A DNA stretch of 64,000 nt. Origin: Nyssa sinensis (Eukaryota > Streptophyta > Magnoliopsida > Cornales > Nyssaceae). Below are positions 28,001 to 43,000 of this stretch, piece after piece. Each line of letters starts with the position of its first letter. The first letter of the stretch is position 1. Below the pieces are notes generated by a model, which was not told the DNA's origin, did not search any database, and was given only the letters and a program-made list of their open reading frames with translations. The stretch spans positions 13,786,515 to 13,850,514 of the forward strand of contig CM018038.1 of NCBI GenBank assembly GCA_008638375.1, written 5' to 3'. The translations under genes were made by a program, and so were the position numbers.

Positions 28001-31000
28001 TAAATATAATTACTAAGACTAAGGATCAAAATTTTGTTTTGCAGTGTTGTTTCGGTCACCCAAAAAAAGGAAACATTTTGGAAATATAGTGGAAACAATG
28101 AAAAAAATTAAGATATGTAGAAACACTTTGAAATTATAAAGTAAAATATACGAATGTGCGAATATAAATAGTATAATTAATTGTAAATGTTTTAGGCAAC
28201 ATGTCCATTCACACAAGAAAATATTAGGGTGAAATTGAAAAAAAAACGTAAATACAAATGAGTTATTAATACCAAATAACTCTTTATTAATTAAAAACTA
28301 GTATAAAAAAAATTAGAGCTAATTTTTTATATAATATGAAATTATTATATATTTATTATAAAATATGTAAAATTATTATAATTAAATATAATACCATAAT
28401 ATAATAGATATATACTATGTAATATCCAGAAATTAGACAATTTGACACAAGTTAGATATAAAATAATAAGTAAAACAAATGGTGATTTAAACCTATTATA
28501 ATTTGTAACTAAGTATAAAACAAATAACAATTTAAACCTATTATAATTAGTAACTAAGTATTAAAATAATTGTTTATCTACACTTTATTTTTCCTACTAC
28601 TTTTCTATTAATTTAGGAAAAATAATAGAAATATCTTTATTTTGAGTCTAAATTCTTTTAAAATAAATGGATATTATCTTTTACTAGCTTCTATAATTAT
28701 TATTTATACGAAAGAAATGTTTCCTCTAATTTGGTATGTTTCTACTAGTTTTGGTATATTTTCATGGAAACAGTTTTGTTTCGATGGAAACATGTGAATT
28801 TCGGTATTCCACTAATGTTTTGTTTTAGTTCCCTGAGAAACAGAAACATTTTGGCCATTTTGATGGAAAAGAAACGAAATTTTGATCCTTGACTAAGACA
28901 TGTCATAAATTAAATATATATAAGCACATATATAAATATTTTATTTCTCTAATAATTTAAATATTAAAGGGTTTTTTGGAAAACAAGTATTGGTTTTTTT
29001 TTTTTGACAAGTAAAAAAAGTATTAATCATTAGGCAATAGAATTATTAAGTATTCACCATAGGACCAAGTTAGTTGCTTAACATTTTATTAATTATTAGA
29101 GATTATTAACTTATTGAATATTTATTATAAGAGAGTTGACATTATAATCTTTCATATGGGTAACTACAAAACTTGTATAAAGGAAGTGTAACATATCGCA
29201 TGGTTAAGACTGGGTAGTCGCCATCATCTAGTTGCATATAATTGATCAGAGTAGCACAAACCACCTGAATTTCTTATGAAACCACTGGTTTGCTGCATTG
29301 TGTTTTATTTCTGCCACCAAGCTTTCTTTTGAAATTCCTACTGTGCTTTTTAATGTTTTGTCTCCTCATTCACACTTTTCCTTGTCCAACAGTGGCTATA
29401 GTTTAGTAAGTTATTATGCTCTGTGGAATGGTTTAATTCTTCAACTTTTACCCTTTAGTGTGGTGTTGTGACTTGCCAAAAACAAAGAAGTATTATTTTC
29501 TACTGGGTTTGTATAGAAAGTTGCCTCACAAATTCCCCTCACTATTATCTGATCAAAAAATTCTTTCCTACATAACACTTATATTGATCAAGAGTTTATC
29601 ACTTATTATCACGAACCCGAGGTTAGGTTGTGGCATGTGTTTATTAGTTTCTACTTCAATGCATATTCACACCATGATCATGTTAGTATGTTATAGTTTT
29701 CTGATATATACATTTTTTTCATGTGAAGATACCTCATCTTCTAGAGCTTGGTATCAATGCGGTGGAGTTGTTTCCTGTCTTTGAGTTTGATGAGTTTGAG
29801 TTCCAGAGGCGCCCCAACCCTAGAGATCACATGGTAAATTTTCCATGTTTTTTATGTAACAATGTGTGTGTGTATTCTGAATCAAAAGATAACACATCAA
29901 CTTTCAAATTTTTTCTTATAATCTCTCTCTCTCTCTCTCCATTCATCACCTGGCCGTATATGGATTTGTTGATATCCCCATAAATCTATTTTAGGAAACA
30001 CATTTGCACCCCCCAACCGATCTAATATGTCATCAAGATAAGGTATAGGATAGCGATAACAGACTGTGATTTGATTTATTGCATGGCTGTCTATGCACAT
30101 TTGCCATGTTCCGTCTTTCTTTGGTGTTAATAAGGCTGGTATGGGCTTAATCTTTCTGATTTAATCTTTTCTTCATTACTCGGTGCTGAAGTTTTCCATG
30201 CTCATTTGGGCTCATCCTATAAGTTGGTTTGTTTGGAAGGCTTAAAACGGGAATGAGATCTATTTTCCCTCAATGGAGGCAAACTTGGAGGAAGATCTTC
30301 TGTCATCACATCTGCAAGTTCCTTGATCACAGCTTTACTTCATCTGGGAGGGAGGGATTCTGAATCGTATCTTTAGTTACTAGAGCATATAAAACTCCAG
30401 CTTCTTCAGCTTCCTTCAAGAAGCCGGTCATTTCCCTTTTCCCGGTTCAACTTAGGGAAACCATCTTCCACCATCGGTGGTAGCGTTATCTTCATATTAT
30501 CCTTGCAAAAAGTATAAGTATTCTTTCTGCCATCATGAATTGCACTATGATCATACTGCCATGGTCTTCCTAAGAGGATGTGACAAGCATCCTTTCAAAC
30601 TACATTGCACCAAACCTCATCAAAATATCTTTTTCCAATTAAAAATGAAACATAAGTCTTTGGGTGTTTCTCTTGTTTTAGTTGCACCTTCTGGATAGTT
30701 TCAGTAGAAACAACATTTTCACGGCTACCACATCTATAATTAATTTTCTCACTTTTGCACCAAGGTGCATGTGGTATAGAAAATGTGTCTTCATAGCCTA
30801 ACCTCAATTTCTTGTTTTGGTGTTAGTAGGATCTTACGAATAACGAATGCTAGTATCTCCATAAACAAGATATTCATCAACTCCACCATTGATTTCTCCA
30901 TCAAAAACAGGTTCTCCAATGTCTTCAAGAAGCTTGCCTTCTTCAATCATAAGTTGTTTTCCACTGTTCAAACGGCTATTAGAGGCTCATCTATAATCCA

Positions 31001-34000
31001 AAGACTCGTGATTTGGATCTCCACCCTTACAGTGAAATCTAGAATCACTGCTCTGGTTTTGTTTGACTAAGCCAGCAGCATTGGCGGCTACCTCCTGCTG
31101 TAGTTGAACCATGGGTGCCCCTAACCCTGAATTCTGCTGGTCTATAACTTTCCCATGCATTTGAACACCTGTTGCTGCCTTGTGGGTCATAGGACCAGAT
31201 CTTGATCTGCCATAAGAGATATTTCCAGCCCTCTAGCTGGTTTTGTTTTGTTGTTCTTCTATGATCAAGCACGCCAATAGGCCTCTGATATAGACCAGAA
31301 AACGTGCATATTGAGAGCATAATGTAGGCTTTCCCTTAACACCCCAATAAACATTGCAACATGCTGTTCTTCGTTCTAGGATTAGTCATTCCTAGCCACG
31401 AGTTGATAGAATTCTTGGTATATTCATCAACAGATCTGTTACCTTGTCACAAATTATGAAAACGTTGATAAAGGGTGCAAACATAAGTAAATGGTAGAAA
31501 ATTCTTCCTCACTTTCTTCATCTTTTTCTCCCACCATGTATAAGCTCTTCCAGTTAATCTAATAGCAACCAATTTGACCTTTTTCTCATTAAGAAAATCC
31601 TTTAAGTCAAAAATCCTTTCAACATATTTAGCCAAATCAATGAATTCCTCAGCTTGTAAACTACCATTGAATTCTGGTATTTCAAGCCTTATATACATCT
31701 TCCATCTTCTATCATCTCGAATGGGTGGCTGCCTATGTGGAACGCGACTATAGAACAGGTTTCATAGTCACTACCTAACTCTTCATCTTCTTCCACAGAT
31801 TTGGAAGCTTCTTGATCTGCTACCTTCTGAGTAAGAAACTCAATCTGTCTCTTCAATTGCTAACATCAGAGGCACCACAATTGGGATCAACCGGCTGTTC
31901 TGCAGGCTGTCTTCCACATGCTCGACCAGCTATAACCATAGAAAACACACTGTAATCAATCCCACAAGCTTTGATATCAAATGATTCAGTTCACAGTACG
32001 CCTAGTACTGCTGAAACTGATTTAGAGAAGATAAAGAGAAAGATAGAGGAAGTAGAGGGACAGACACAAACCCAAAAGTAGGGTTATAGAGAATAATTCT
32101 CTACAATAGTTATGTTTAGTCAATAAAAGACTACCTTACAATGCTTCAGAGTTCAGACCCGATTTATATAGCTCTACATCTCATAATAGATATCTCCTAG
32201 TTTCAAGACTCAGAGAGACAATTAACTCGTAGTCCCAATACTCTCTAGAGACAATTAACATAATAAATACTTGTATTTCCCAACAAGCAGCCTAAAAGTT
32301 AGATAAGATTTGTTGACTAACATAAAGACTCTTGAGTGACCTAAGTTCATCACAAACTACAAAATAACATACTTAATAGCATAACTGCCGCAAAACAAGA
32401 TTAATTAGTAACCTGTCCATAACTTTGAGACGCATTAAAGACACCCATAAACATGAAACGAAAGCTGGCTGACTGCATCAGTTGATGCATGTGAGGAGCT
32501 TTGAAATTTTTCGAGTACAAAAAGACTCGTGGTTGTACCTGCTTTGCCAAAGCATTGAATTTAAAAAAATTTAAAAGTGGAAAGAGGACTCACAAAATGA
32601 ATTTAGATGCAAGCAGCTCTAGTAATCTAGAAATCAGTTGGTGGTAAAATGGAATTTTGACATTGACTTGGCTGGCCCTTGAGAGGGTCAAAAGGAAACT
32701 AGCTTGCAATTACTAATAGTTCAAACTTATCTTTGATTCTTGTTTTTTTATTGGTATTTAGAAAATATGAAAATGCAATTATAATTTAGACTTGGAGCTC
32801 AATGTGGATATTTCCCATTAAAGGATAAATAACTCTTTTTTGCAACCTATCTATTGTTTCTCTGACATGAAGCTAAAAGAAGGAAACCAAACAGTTGTAA
32901 ATGAAAACATCTAACAAACACACCCAGCCCATATCCCTCTAAATGGTGTTGACCTGGACGTTCCATATATAGCCAAACTGTGTACAGACTCCAGTGTGCA
33001 TTGGTGTCAAAATGTGTCCAACAAGCATGTATCAATATAATATTGGCACAACACTTGAAATAACATGTTCTCAAGTCAATATTACGTGTTCTTAGCCCAG
33101 TACTGTTTTATCTCGTTGGCCCTTGAACCTATGTAATGTAGAAAAATTATGTATTTGGGTACAATTGACTAGTCTTTGATAGCAACCAATTCTGGATGCA
33201 ACTTGGCCTTTTTTCTTTTTCCATAGGCAATTATGCAACTTGAGGGTGCGTACATCTAACCATCCCCACTGTGACCTGTCACGGGTTCAAGTCGTAGAAA
33301 CAGTCTCTCCGCTTGCGGGGGTAAGGCTGGGTACATCTAACCATCCCCATACCTCACAGTGACTGGAGTTTCGTGTACTGGGTTTGCCTTTTAATTATGC
33401 AACTTGGCCTTTTGGGGGGATCCATTCCTTTCTTGCTACAGAAATCTGGTTTAAATAATATTAACTAAGGTGCTAATATTCTCATCTCTCAGTGATATTG
33501 TATGGATAAAATTGACTTGAAATTGTGAATGGACATCTTCAGTGAAGACCAGGACAATCTTTATGAGTCACCAGCTATCTATATCTATTTAGTTTAAACA
33601 CAATTGCAACAATGTATAGAAGAAAAATGAGACTAGTATACATTTCTAATCATGCTTAATGTAATTTATTTTTGGTTGCTTGTCTTGTGCCAATAAAAGT
33701 GGCCGAGCCAAGCATTCATTCTCAAGTCCTGTGGTAAAATTGAGTCTTCTCAACCTCAGAAGATTCAGAAACTTAAGAGTGAATATTAGCATTTGAAAAT
33801 ATGAAATAAGGTTATCTTAGGAAACATATTTGATGGTGTGAAGAGAGCTGAAGATAAACTGATCTGGAAACTGCGACACAGGGATCACTTTTTGCTGAGC
33901 CTCTTTGGATTCCCAACACCTTAGAAACTGTTGAGATTGCACATTTTTCCCTTTTCTTTACTGGGAGGTCAGTCTTCTTTGTTGACCTTCTTCTCCCACT

Positions 34001-37000
34001 AAGCCTGAAAATAGAACCTGGCCTCGTCTTGATTTATTCATTTCTGCAGAGCTCTCATGTTTCTGCATAGAATTGTATTTTGCCTCTCCTTTCTGTTCTC
34101 AACCAAAATTTCTTTCTGCACATTCACTTAACATTGTCATAATATTGCATCGAATTATTTTTATAGATTTTTTTCATAAATTAAAAATAAATGAAAAAGG
34201 TGTACTATCGACCTATCAAGCTATAGTGAAACCCAAAGGAAAAAAGTATACTTAATAAGCTAAGAATTAATTACTTGTCTGCAGTGCAAGAGTTATCTGA
34301 TCAAGAAAGTCCCCATCTCCCCACTCCCATGCGGCCCCTTTGTTGAAAACTAAATTACTATTGACCAATCAAGCTAAAGTGCTACCTCGCTTTATCTTAG
34401 TAAAGCGACCCTGTCTTGTTGAGTCCATGTCACTTGAAGAATCCAACTAGTGAAAAATCTGTCTTCTTCAATTTGTTCCTTGTGAAGCAAAAAAATTTCC
34501 AGTACAGTTAAAAAACTTATCCTTGTATAATTGAAAATGGTTTTGACTGACAACTATAAACCAATTCACGTGCACATAAATACGAGTGGATAACCAATAC
34601 ACTATTGCATTATAAATTTTTTGACACAAAATTTTGCTCCCTTTCACGCGTCCTTTGCTTCTAGCCTTTTACCTTTCAGGACATTATTTGGATGACATTT
34701 TCATATATACCAGTAGCACTATCTCATGCCTTAATCTGCTTGCTCTTATTTGGTTGATTAATGTAATATTATTCTTTGCAACTCATGAAGCTCAATACGT
34801 GGGGCTATTCGACAATAAATTTCTTTGCTCCAATGAGTCGCTATGCTAGTGCTGGTGGTGGACCTCTTAATGCTGCTCGAGAGTTCAAAGAAATGGTTAA
34901 AGCCTTGCATGGCGCTGGAATTGAGGTATGCTATGTCTTTTCCACACTTAATGTTAAAATAGCTTATTGTTCTTGGTGCAATTTTTCTTTTGTTGCCTAC
35001 AGATGAAAGATCTTATTGTCCTTGGTGCAATTGTTCCTTTTGTTGCTGCTTTCTGACCAAAGTTTGAAATTCTTGTTGTTTGAATGTGTCGATGCTTCTA
35101 ATTCTTACAGGTGATTTTGGATGTTGTGTATAACCATACAAATGAGGCTGATGATAAAAATCCTTATACCACTTCATTTCGCGGCATAGATAACAAGGTG
35201 ATTTCACACTTTTATATACGGTTTTAGTAAGTTTCACTAAAATGTGTTTCTTTTTTGGGGATATTTGAGGAGATGATTTTGTGGTTTCTCTACATACTTC
35301 ATTATTTTTATTTTAGTTAGACGAATTTAACGGGGTTAAAACAAGGGTTTATGAACTTTTAGTCTTGCTATCATCTATAGAGAAATAATTAGTTAATCAG
35401 AATAGTCTTCATGGAAACAATAAGAATGGCCGAAGGGTAGAGTACATATAATTTTGGAAAGGTCAGGAACATTTGGGGTATGCTGGTTAAATGAGAATGC
35501 ATCTTCCTCTTTTTGTTTGGCACTTGTTTGAGAATGCATGCATGCTAACTGATTATATTCTTCTCATCACCTTATATCAAGTTCCCCAATTCTTTTTTTA
35601 CCCACCAAACGAAAGAAGGTTCTCAACTTTGATAAACATGGCTAGATGAGTGATCTCTATAACTCTAGATGTTTTAAAGAAGAAATATGAACGAGAACAT
35701 CTTTACTCCTCTGATTTGCTTACGACATTTTAAAATGGTTTGCTCTCTTTGGTTTGGAGTAGAACTTAGTGCCCTACATGGATTTTCTGAATGGTTTACT
35801 TGTTTCACAACAAATATCTTGATCATATAGAGACAGAGATTTGTGGTCTTTCGGGCTCTTCTTGAAGGTGGTTTTTTCTATTTGGCTCTTTTGATCATAA
35901 CAATTTCTCCAGTTAAAAACGTAATATGTTGGGAGATTTTAAGTAAAAACAATGAACTGTTGGACTTTCTGTGAGTACCTGTTCCAAATTTAATGAGAAA
36001 AGATTCAACTCCGTTATGATTTTAATCAGTTAAGAAGATGGGAGGCAATGGATTAGCCCCCCCACACCCTATTTCTTTTTCTAATTTTTGTGCTTATTTT
36101 TATTTATTTTTTTATTTGTAGGCATCCAAATCCGTTTTTCCCCTTAGTTTGGACTACTTTCTTGTTTGAGAGATTTATACAAATTATTGGGTCCATTCTT
36201 TAATGGCTTATGCTGTTGGAGGAGTTGGTGGTTAACATGCTATTATAGCAGGAAAGGTTCTGGCATGAATCTCACTGCCACTCTAATAAATATAATTGAT
36301 ACACGTGTTTGACCCATTCATGGATGGGAGTCTTAGCCAAACGTGAGGGGTTGTGTTGATGATAAAAATATTAAAGTTGTACTTTCTAACAACTTAAGTT
36401 TTTAGAGTAGTTGGTTGTTAACATCTTGACCATTGTTTACAATGCTCCATGTCAAATGGTACTGTATGCAGACTGAATTTTCACTTGTAGGTTGGGACTT
36501 AAAAGTCTTCTCAGTCACATATTTATGTTTTATCAGGAAGTTGTATCACTTGGCGTATCGGGGAGGTTAATAGATGCAAATGCATCATAGCTTCAATGTG
36601 ATTGTTTGTAAATCAACATGTTTGTGTTTATTTTTTTTTCAATTTTCTTAATGATGTCCTCTACAAATCTATCCACAGGTTTATTACATGGTGAATCTAA
36701 ACAACAATGGTCAGTTGTTGAACTTCTCAGGCTGTGGTAATTCGAACATATATTTCATCCTCTTTTTTTTTTTTTTTTTGAACTCTCTTATGCATAATAT
36801 CTTCTTTTAGACGTATTTAGTGAATATAAAAAGCTCTCATTATTATATAGGACAAGTTACTTAAGTCTTCCTAATATGATAATTTTGAAACCATTTCTTA
36901 ATTGTATTATAGAATTTTTTTTCCGTGCTTTTGTATTAATGAGACCTTTTTATATAAATAAAAATGAGTGTTTTAGTGGAAAAAGATAAAAAGAGGATGA

Positions 37001-40000
37001 AGCCCATGTACAAGGAGGATACACGCAAAGAAGTTTCTATGACTATCAGAATATCCTTTTTATATGAATTTATATATACATGTATGTATTTATGTATACA
37101 AATGTATGCTATGTTTTTACTTCTTTTTTGATAAGTCAAGAATTTATAAAAGAAGGCTAACTAGGAGTATTTTGTTTGGTGCAGACTTGCCATTAGATTT
37201 ATTGAGAAGCTTTCAGTAAAGAAGAACTTCAAGAAGTATTTGGTTGCTGTGTTGTTTAGTCTTGTTTTTAGAATCTTTTTTTACTTAACTAGAAAATTTT
37301 CTAGAGTCCATAAATGACCTCCATTTCACCAGAATGAGATCAGAGCATATTAAGATTTAATTTGAAGAATGTAGTTCTTGAAAATTTGAGATATTTTCGC
37401 TTTTTTTTCTTCTCCTTACTTCTGCTCCTTCTGGTTTTGTTATTGTGCAACCTACAACCAGACTTCTTCTTCTTCTTCTTTGTATTTTCTAATCCTAACT
37501 CATACATATACCTCTATCTTTCCCTTCCACCTTTGCTAACCATAAAATTATAACTTGACCTAAACTCCAGCCTCCCCCCCCCCCTCTTTTTTTTTTTTAG
37601 GTAAGCAGCCCTTGGGGTGGGAGTTACTATCCCTAAAATTATACGTTTGTCCTAAACTCTAGCCCGCCAGTTGAGAGATGGGCTATAACTTCACTATTGC
37701 ATCATTTTATGTCGTTATGCACTATCCTAGAAATGGAACTTTGTTTGGTTCGCCTAGCTTTATACCTTACAAGGGCATTTCATTGGTTCAGTTAAATATT
37801 TAATTATCTTTGGTATTATAATGTTGAATCTATGATTATGTTGGAATAAAGTGATTTGGGATCATCACAAATTTTGGAGGCATTGCCAAAGATGTGTTTA
37901 AAATATAAAAATGATTTTCTTAAAGTTGACACAATAATCCTATGGATGACTCTGAATCATGGTTTCAAGTATCTACCAATAGCATGACATGTAACTCATG
38001 CCTGTCAGTATAGGCATGGATTAAGTGATTTGTAGTGTGTCATGATAGTAAATTTTGTATACACACAACTGTATATATTGGTTGATATGTAAGATGGCGA
38101 AATAATACTAGTTGATTAATGCCGATATCGTAATGTTCCCCTTGAATCCAAGTTACTGGGAGTGGTGGTCTAAGTACAGATCTACCCTATGGCTTTATTC
38201 ACACACTGGTTGTCATAAGACTTGAACCTTCATTCTCACACTTAACCAAACTTTTGCCCTTGCATCAAGGAATGGCCTTGACAAAATAATACTAGTGAGA
38301 CACTAATTATCTGTTTCCTACAGTGGTGTAGTTACTTTCATTTAAAAATGTACAACAAAGAAACTGATAATGAGCTTCTTTGATAGAACTGAAAGTCGAA
38401 ATGATTCTTTCTCATCTTGGTGTAATAAGGTAATAATCATTGGGGGAACATCTTCTATTAGTAACAAAAGGATCATTTTTAGTTTTTCTAAAATTTTATT
38501 CTGTCATGTACCAACACAGTATTGCATGTACTGGACTCTCCATTGGATTTTTTTTTTTTGATAGGTAAGTGGCCCTTGGGGTGAGAGCTGAACCTGGGAC
38601 CTTGGAGAGAGATTTGAACTTGGGACTTTGGAGATATTACCCAAGCCTCTTTCCAACTCATCCAACCCCAAGGGTTAACTCTCCATTGGATTATATGCTT
38701 ACAAGAATACATTTTGCCAACAAATTGTTTCAGTGCTTGTTTTCTGATTTTTTTTTTTTATATTAATTTTTCTACTTTTTGGAACAATAATTTTGAATGT
38801 TAGAATGCACCAAGCAATTTCAAGTTGTATTGCCTGTACTGAGTTGTAGATACTTGAACCATGCAGTAAATAAACTCCTCTTAAATGCTGTGAATTGTGA
38901 AAAAGATAATGGAATCATTTCAAATGCTATTGGAGAATATTTGAATGATCATGTCAAACAGCCCCCTATGTAGTGTTCTGATAATGCATCATGTTGTTGA
39001 ACAAAAGTAAGCAACAAGGTCTCCAAACCCTTGATTACAAGGTGAATGTGATATTCTTGAATCTTTAACTGATCTGGATGTGACCTAGAAATTATGTTTT
39101 CTTTATAGTGTGCTAAAGTTAACATGGGCCTGCCTTTTGAATTTAATCTGTCTAACAAAGATTTGACATTATTGTTATGAACATAGAAAGTTCTCTCAGA
39201 TGCAGTTTTCTATTGATATCCAGGAAACACGTTAAACTGTAACCATCCCGTCGTCATGGAACTTATACTTGACAGCTTAAGGCATTGGTATGGATGTAAT
39301 TCCTTTGAACTCCTTTGGCAACATCTATGCTTTTAATTTTCTTGGTCTATGATTCCCATAGCAAGCCTATAAAAAATTATTGTTTTCTGAATGTCGATTA
39401 ACAATATTTTTGCTGTATGTCTTAATAATTGTCATGTACGTATTTTTTACATGAATAGTTCTCTATTCTGCTGGAAGGTTTATTTTCTTATTATTTGGAA
39501 AATTGCAATATTTGGTATTGTGCTTTGTAGTTAGCTTTTATGGTGATTAACAAGTCAATTGTAGACTGGCTTTGCATGAACACTTTGTTACTCACACGTT
39601 GGCCTATTTAACACTTGCCAACACAATCAAGTAGCAATGCTACACACCCCCACCCACCCACCCACCCACCCACACACACAGACAGGAATAAGTAGTCTAG
39701 ATATTCACCAGTAATCTGTGACGGCTTCAGAGTAATTTTCCTATATGATATTTCACATAGCTTTGGTTCTGCTTCTTGGTGTTCATAATCTGACTGGATA
39801 ATTCGATGAGGTTCTTTTGGATAAGTTTGTTTTCCTCTTCCTATTTGTTTTCCTTTTTCTTACATATTCATATTGATCTATGTTACAGTTGATTACATTT
39901 TTATGGAAGCCCCTTTCTACACTATCTTACAGAGACATCCACTGATTTTCATTATCACATAGATTGTTTCTTTGGCGGTTTTTGTATATCATTGATTACC

Positions 40001-43000
40001 TACATCTTATTTTCTGGATTTATATTATCTTCTTTTAACCAACTGAAGGGTTGTAGAATATCATGTGGATGGATTCCGTTTCGACCTTACTAGTGTTCTA
40101 TGTCGAGGAACAGATGGTTCTCCACTTAATGCTCCCCCACTTATCAGGGTAAGTCATCCACATACATTACACATCCTCTTTACCTACATTTGACTATCAC
40201 TGATGTAAATTGTTCTTCTTCTCTTTCCTGCTTTTCTTGATTCTATGCTATTAATCTTGAATGGGTTTATACAAAAGAAGAGAGATCCCTAACCCCTAGT
40301 ATTGTTACAAATATAGATGGCACGTAAAAAGTGTATAATATATCATTAATAATTGGAAAACCTGAACAATAGTTAAATACGTTTACATTATGTGTTAGAT
40401 AAGTATATCTATTGTACCTCACTGAAATTGCCAAGCTGAAGCATTGATGGGAGATGTGGTAGCTAAAGCATCACGGCAACATAATGGTCATGAACAAAAT
40501 AATTATCAATTTCTATACACTTGGTATGATCCGAAATATTAAATTACTAACAATTTGAATGGCTTTTTGGTTGTTTGCTAAGAAGTACGGATACGGACAT
40601 GGCACACGGACATGCAGACATTTTATTTCTTAAATTTTTTATATGATCATATAATAAAAGCCTAATGTTATTTCAATTAAAATTAGCATAAAAACACACG
40701 AATCAAAAAAATATAATTAAGATATCAAAATAAAAAAGTCATTAAATAAAAATTAAAGAACTTATTCATTTAATCATCAACATCTATGATTCAAGTGTTT
40801 GACACATGTCCGGGAAGTGTCCGAGAGTGTCGGTGTCCGACATGAAAACATGAGCCAAAAATAGAATGTTCGTGCTTCATAGGTTGTTAGAGTAGGAAAG
40901 GGTGATTGTGGACATGGTAACTCCCAAATGTTATAGTATAGTTTATAGCAGTCCTGGCACAATACTTGGTTTCAACACTAGATGTAGATACAATATCTTG
41001 CATCTTAGTCTGCTAAGACATGAGAGTGTCTCCAAATTAGACATGAAAACTAGTTGCCCAATGTTGATCTGTCTAAATTGAATTCGCCTGCAGCCGAAGC
41101 AAGGAAGAGGATTTGAAAGCAATGCATGGATAGAGCAAGGTGCAGCAATAAATTGGTTAACCACATGGACATCGCTAGCAATGTTAGACCGAGCGATGAT
41201 GAGATAAATAAGTGTATTAATCAGATGGCTGTTGACTCCATTATTAGGACGAAGCTTGCAATGGAGCTTTATAGGAGTAGGATCAGTACAAGAGATTAAA
41301 TCAGTTTCATATTTCTGTTGAGAAAGCAGATAGCCATGAGGACTATGAGAACCTTCCAGAAATAGGAGGGTTTATAGAAACCCTTTCACATATCTCAAGT
41401 TTTCTGTAGCTCACTCGTGGCGAAAATTATTTTTCATTTTTCGTTTAGCATTAGTTGCTGTTATTTTCTATTATCGTACTTCTCTTTACTTTGGTGGTGT
41501 TACATTTGTTGATTAAGATCCATTTATATGAGCAACTTGTTTAAGGTTCTGTCAGGAATGTGAGAATGAGGGTGGTGATTTTCTAGAAGAGGAGTCTGGT
41601 CAAGATGTAATGACACTTCGATTGTCTGATATTAGAGGAGGAGCAAATGGCATTCAAAGGAGGTTGCTTATGATGTTATCAACATTTCTATGCTTAGGGT
41701 GTGATGGACGTGGGAAGTAGCACCTGTAGGGCACTATTGTCTGATTCTTTTGACCTTGTAGTTTGCACTTCTCTGAATTTCATTATCATCCTGATTATTT
41801 CTTTGTTCGCTTTCCTTTTGCTCATCCCCTCATTTTCCACACAGAATCTCTTTGGGGCCTGCCTATATAAACTATTTTTTTTTTTTGATAAACTATAAAC
41901 TATATAAACTATAAAGTCATATTTGGGTCTAATTATCACAATGCAATTATTGTGATGGTAGGGGGAACTAGAAACAAACCAAATTTATTCCTAAGCATCC
42001 TTCATTGGCTGACTTGGATGGCATTGACTGCTTACAGTTGCATTCCATAGAATGGGAGGACTTGAAGAACATTTGACATATTCATTGAGAAACCGTAAAA
42101 GTTGTTTGAGTTTTAGGCAGTATGAGCCAAGGGCTAATACACAAGGAATCTACTCAATACAGTGGCATTTATGGAGGCCACACATCCTATTTTCCATTTG
42201 ATCATTGGCCGTGGCACCTTGTTTTGTTGTTTTCACAGTTTCACCTATGTTCCTTCTGGCCTTCCTCTTATCCTTAAAGTTACTTCAACTTTTATCAAAT
42301 TACTCTTCCTTGTGCATTTGCTAGTAAAGTCCCCTTATCTTTGTTTTAGTTGGTGCCACTGTTGGCTTCTCACAGATACATTCATGTCTTGTATACTATA
42401 TTTTACTCTAGCTGACCAGATTAACCCATCCTTAACCAAAAGTGGGAAGTGACTTAGTGTATCTCAAATATACCTTATTCTGCTGCTGCAAAAACAATGT
42501 ATTTCTCCATATCCTATCACACTCCCAACAAAGGAATGTGTATTTTCATAACATCACATGTTCGGACATCCAACTCTCCTTAAAAATCGTTTTAGGAAAA
42601 AAAGAAAGAAGAAAAAACTCATTATAATTTGTTCATGTGGCGTTACTTAGTAGTATTCCAAAAGATTCTGGAGTGGTAATGACTAATAAGTTATGAATTT
42701 TTCCATTTCTTCTGGAGATGCCCATTCTTCAAAACCAAACATTAATATTAAGAACAGTGTGCATTTTTAAATTGACAGCTGACAACCTTCTGCTTTTCCT
42801 AGAGATGTTGTTGAGTTGGGCTTTTTTTTTTTCTGAATTTTTCTTTCTCTCCTTCCATATTATAGTGAACTTTTTAAATCTATGAAATTCTGAAATAAAT
42901 GCGTCACTGGTTATGGGGGTAAGTTTGTGGACTTTTTGTTGCTGAGGTATTATTGGTATGGAAGTTTTTTGTATTTGTATCAATTATCAAAGATCAATTG

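Larger units (their letters stand above)
29943..32285 (-). mobile_element. Ty3/gypsy retrotransposon, truncated inside reverse transcriptase
   Basis: Minus-strand order: LTR 31982-32285 (TG...CA), primer-site-like sequence 31968-31980, gag (31447-31698) and an RT fragment ending at 29943. gag shows [20 protein letters not shown] and [20 protein letters not shown], typical of gypsy retrotrans_gag. The RT fragment shows [39 protein letters not shown] and IHIRPGDEW, then stops at a CT microsatellite, so the rest of pol and the 3' LTR are lost. Frames between are broken by stops. Intron 7, antisense to ISA3. Confidence 0.88.

Noticed and set aside
33260..33300. tRNA gene
   Set aside because: GGTTCAAGTC is a box B inside a SINE with 14-bp target duplications; no cloverleaf follows.
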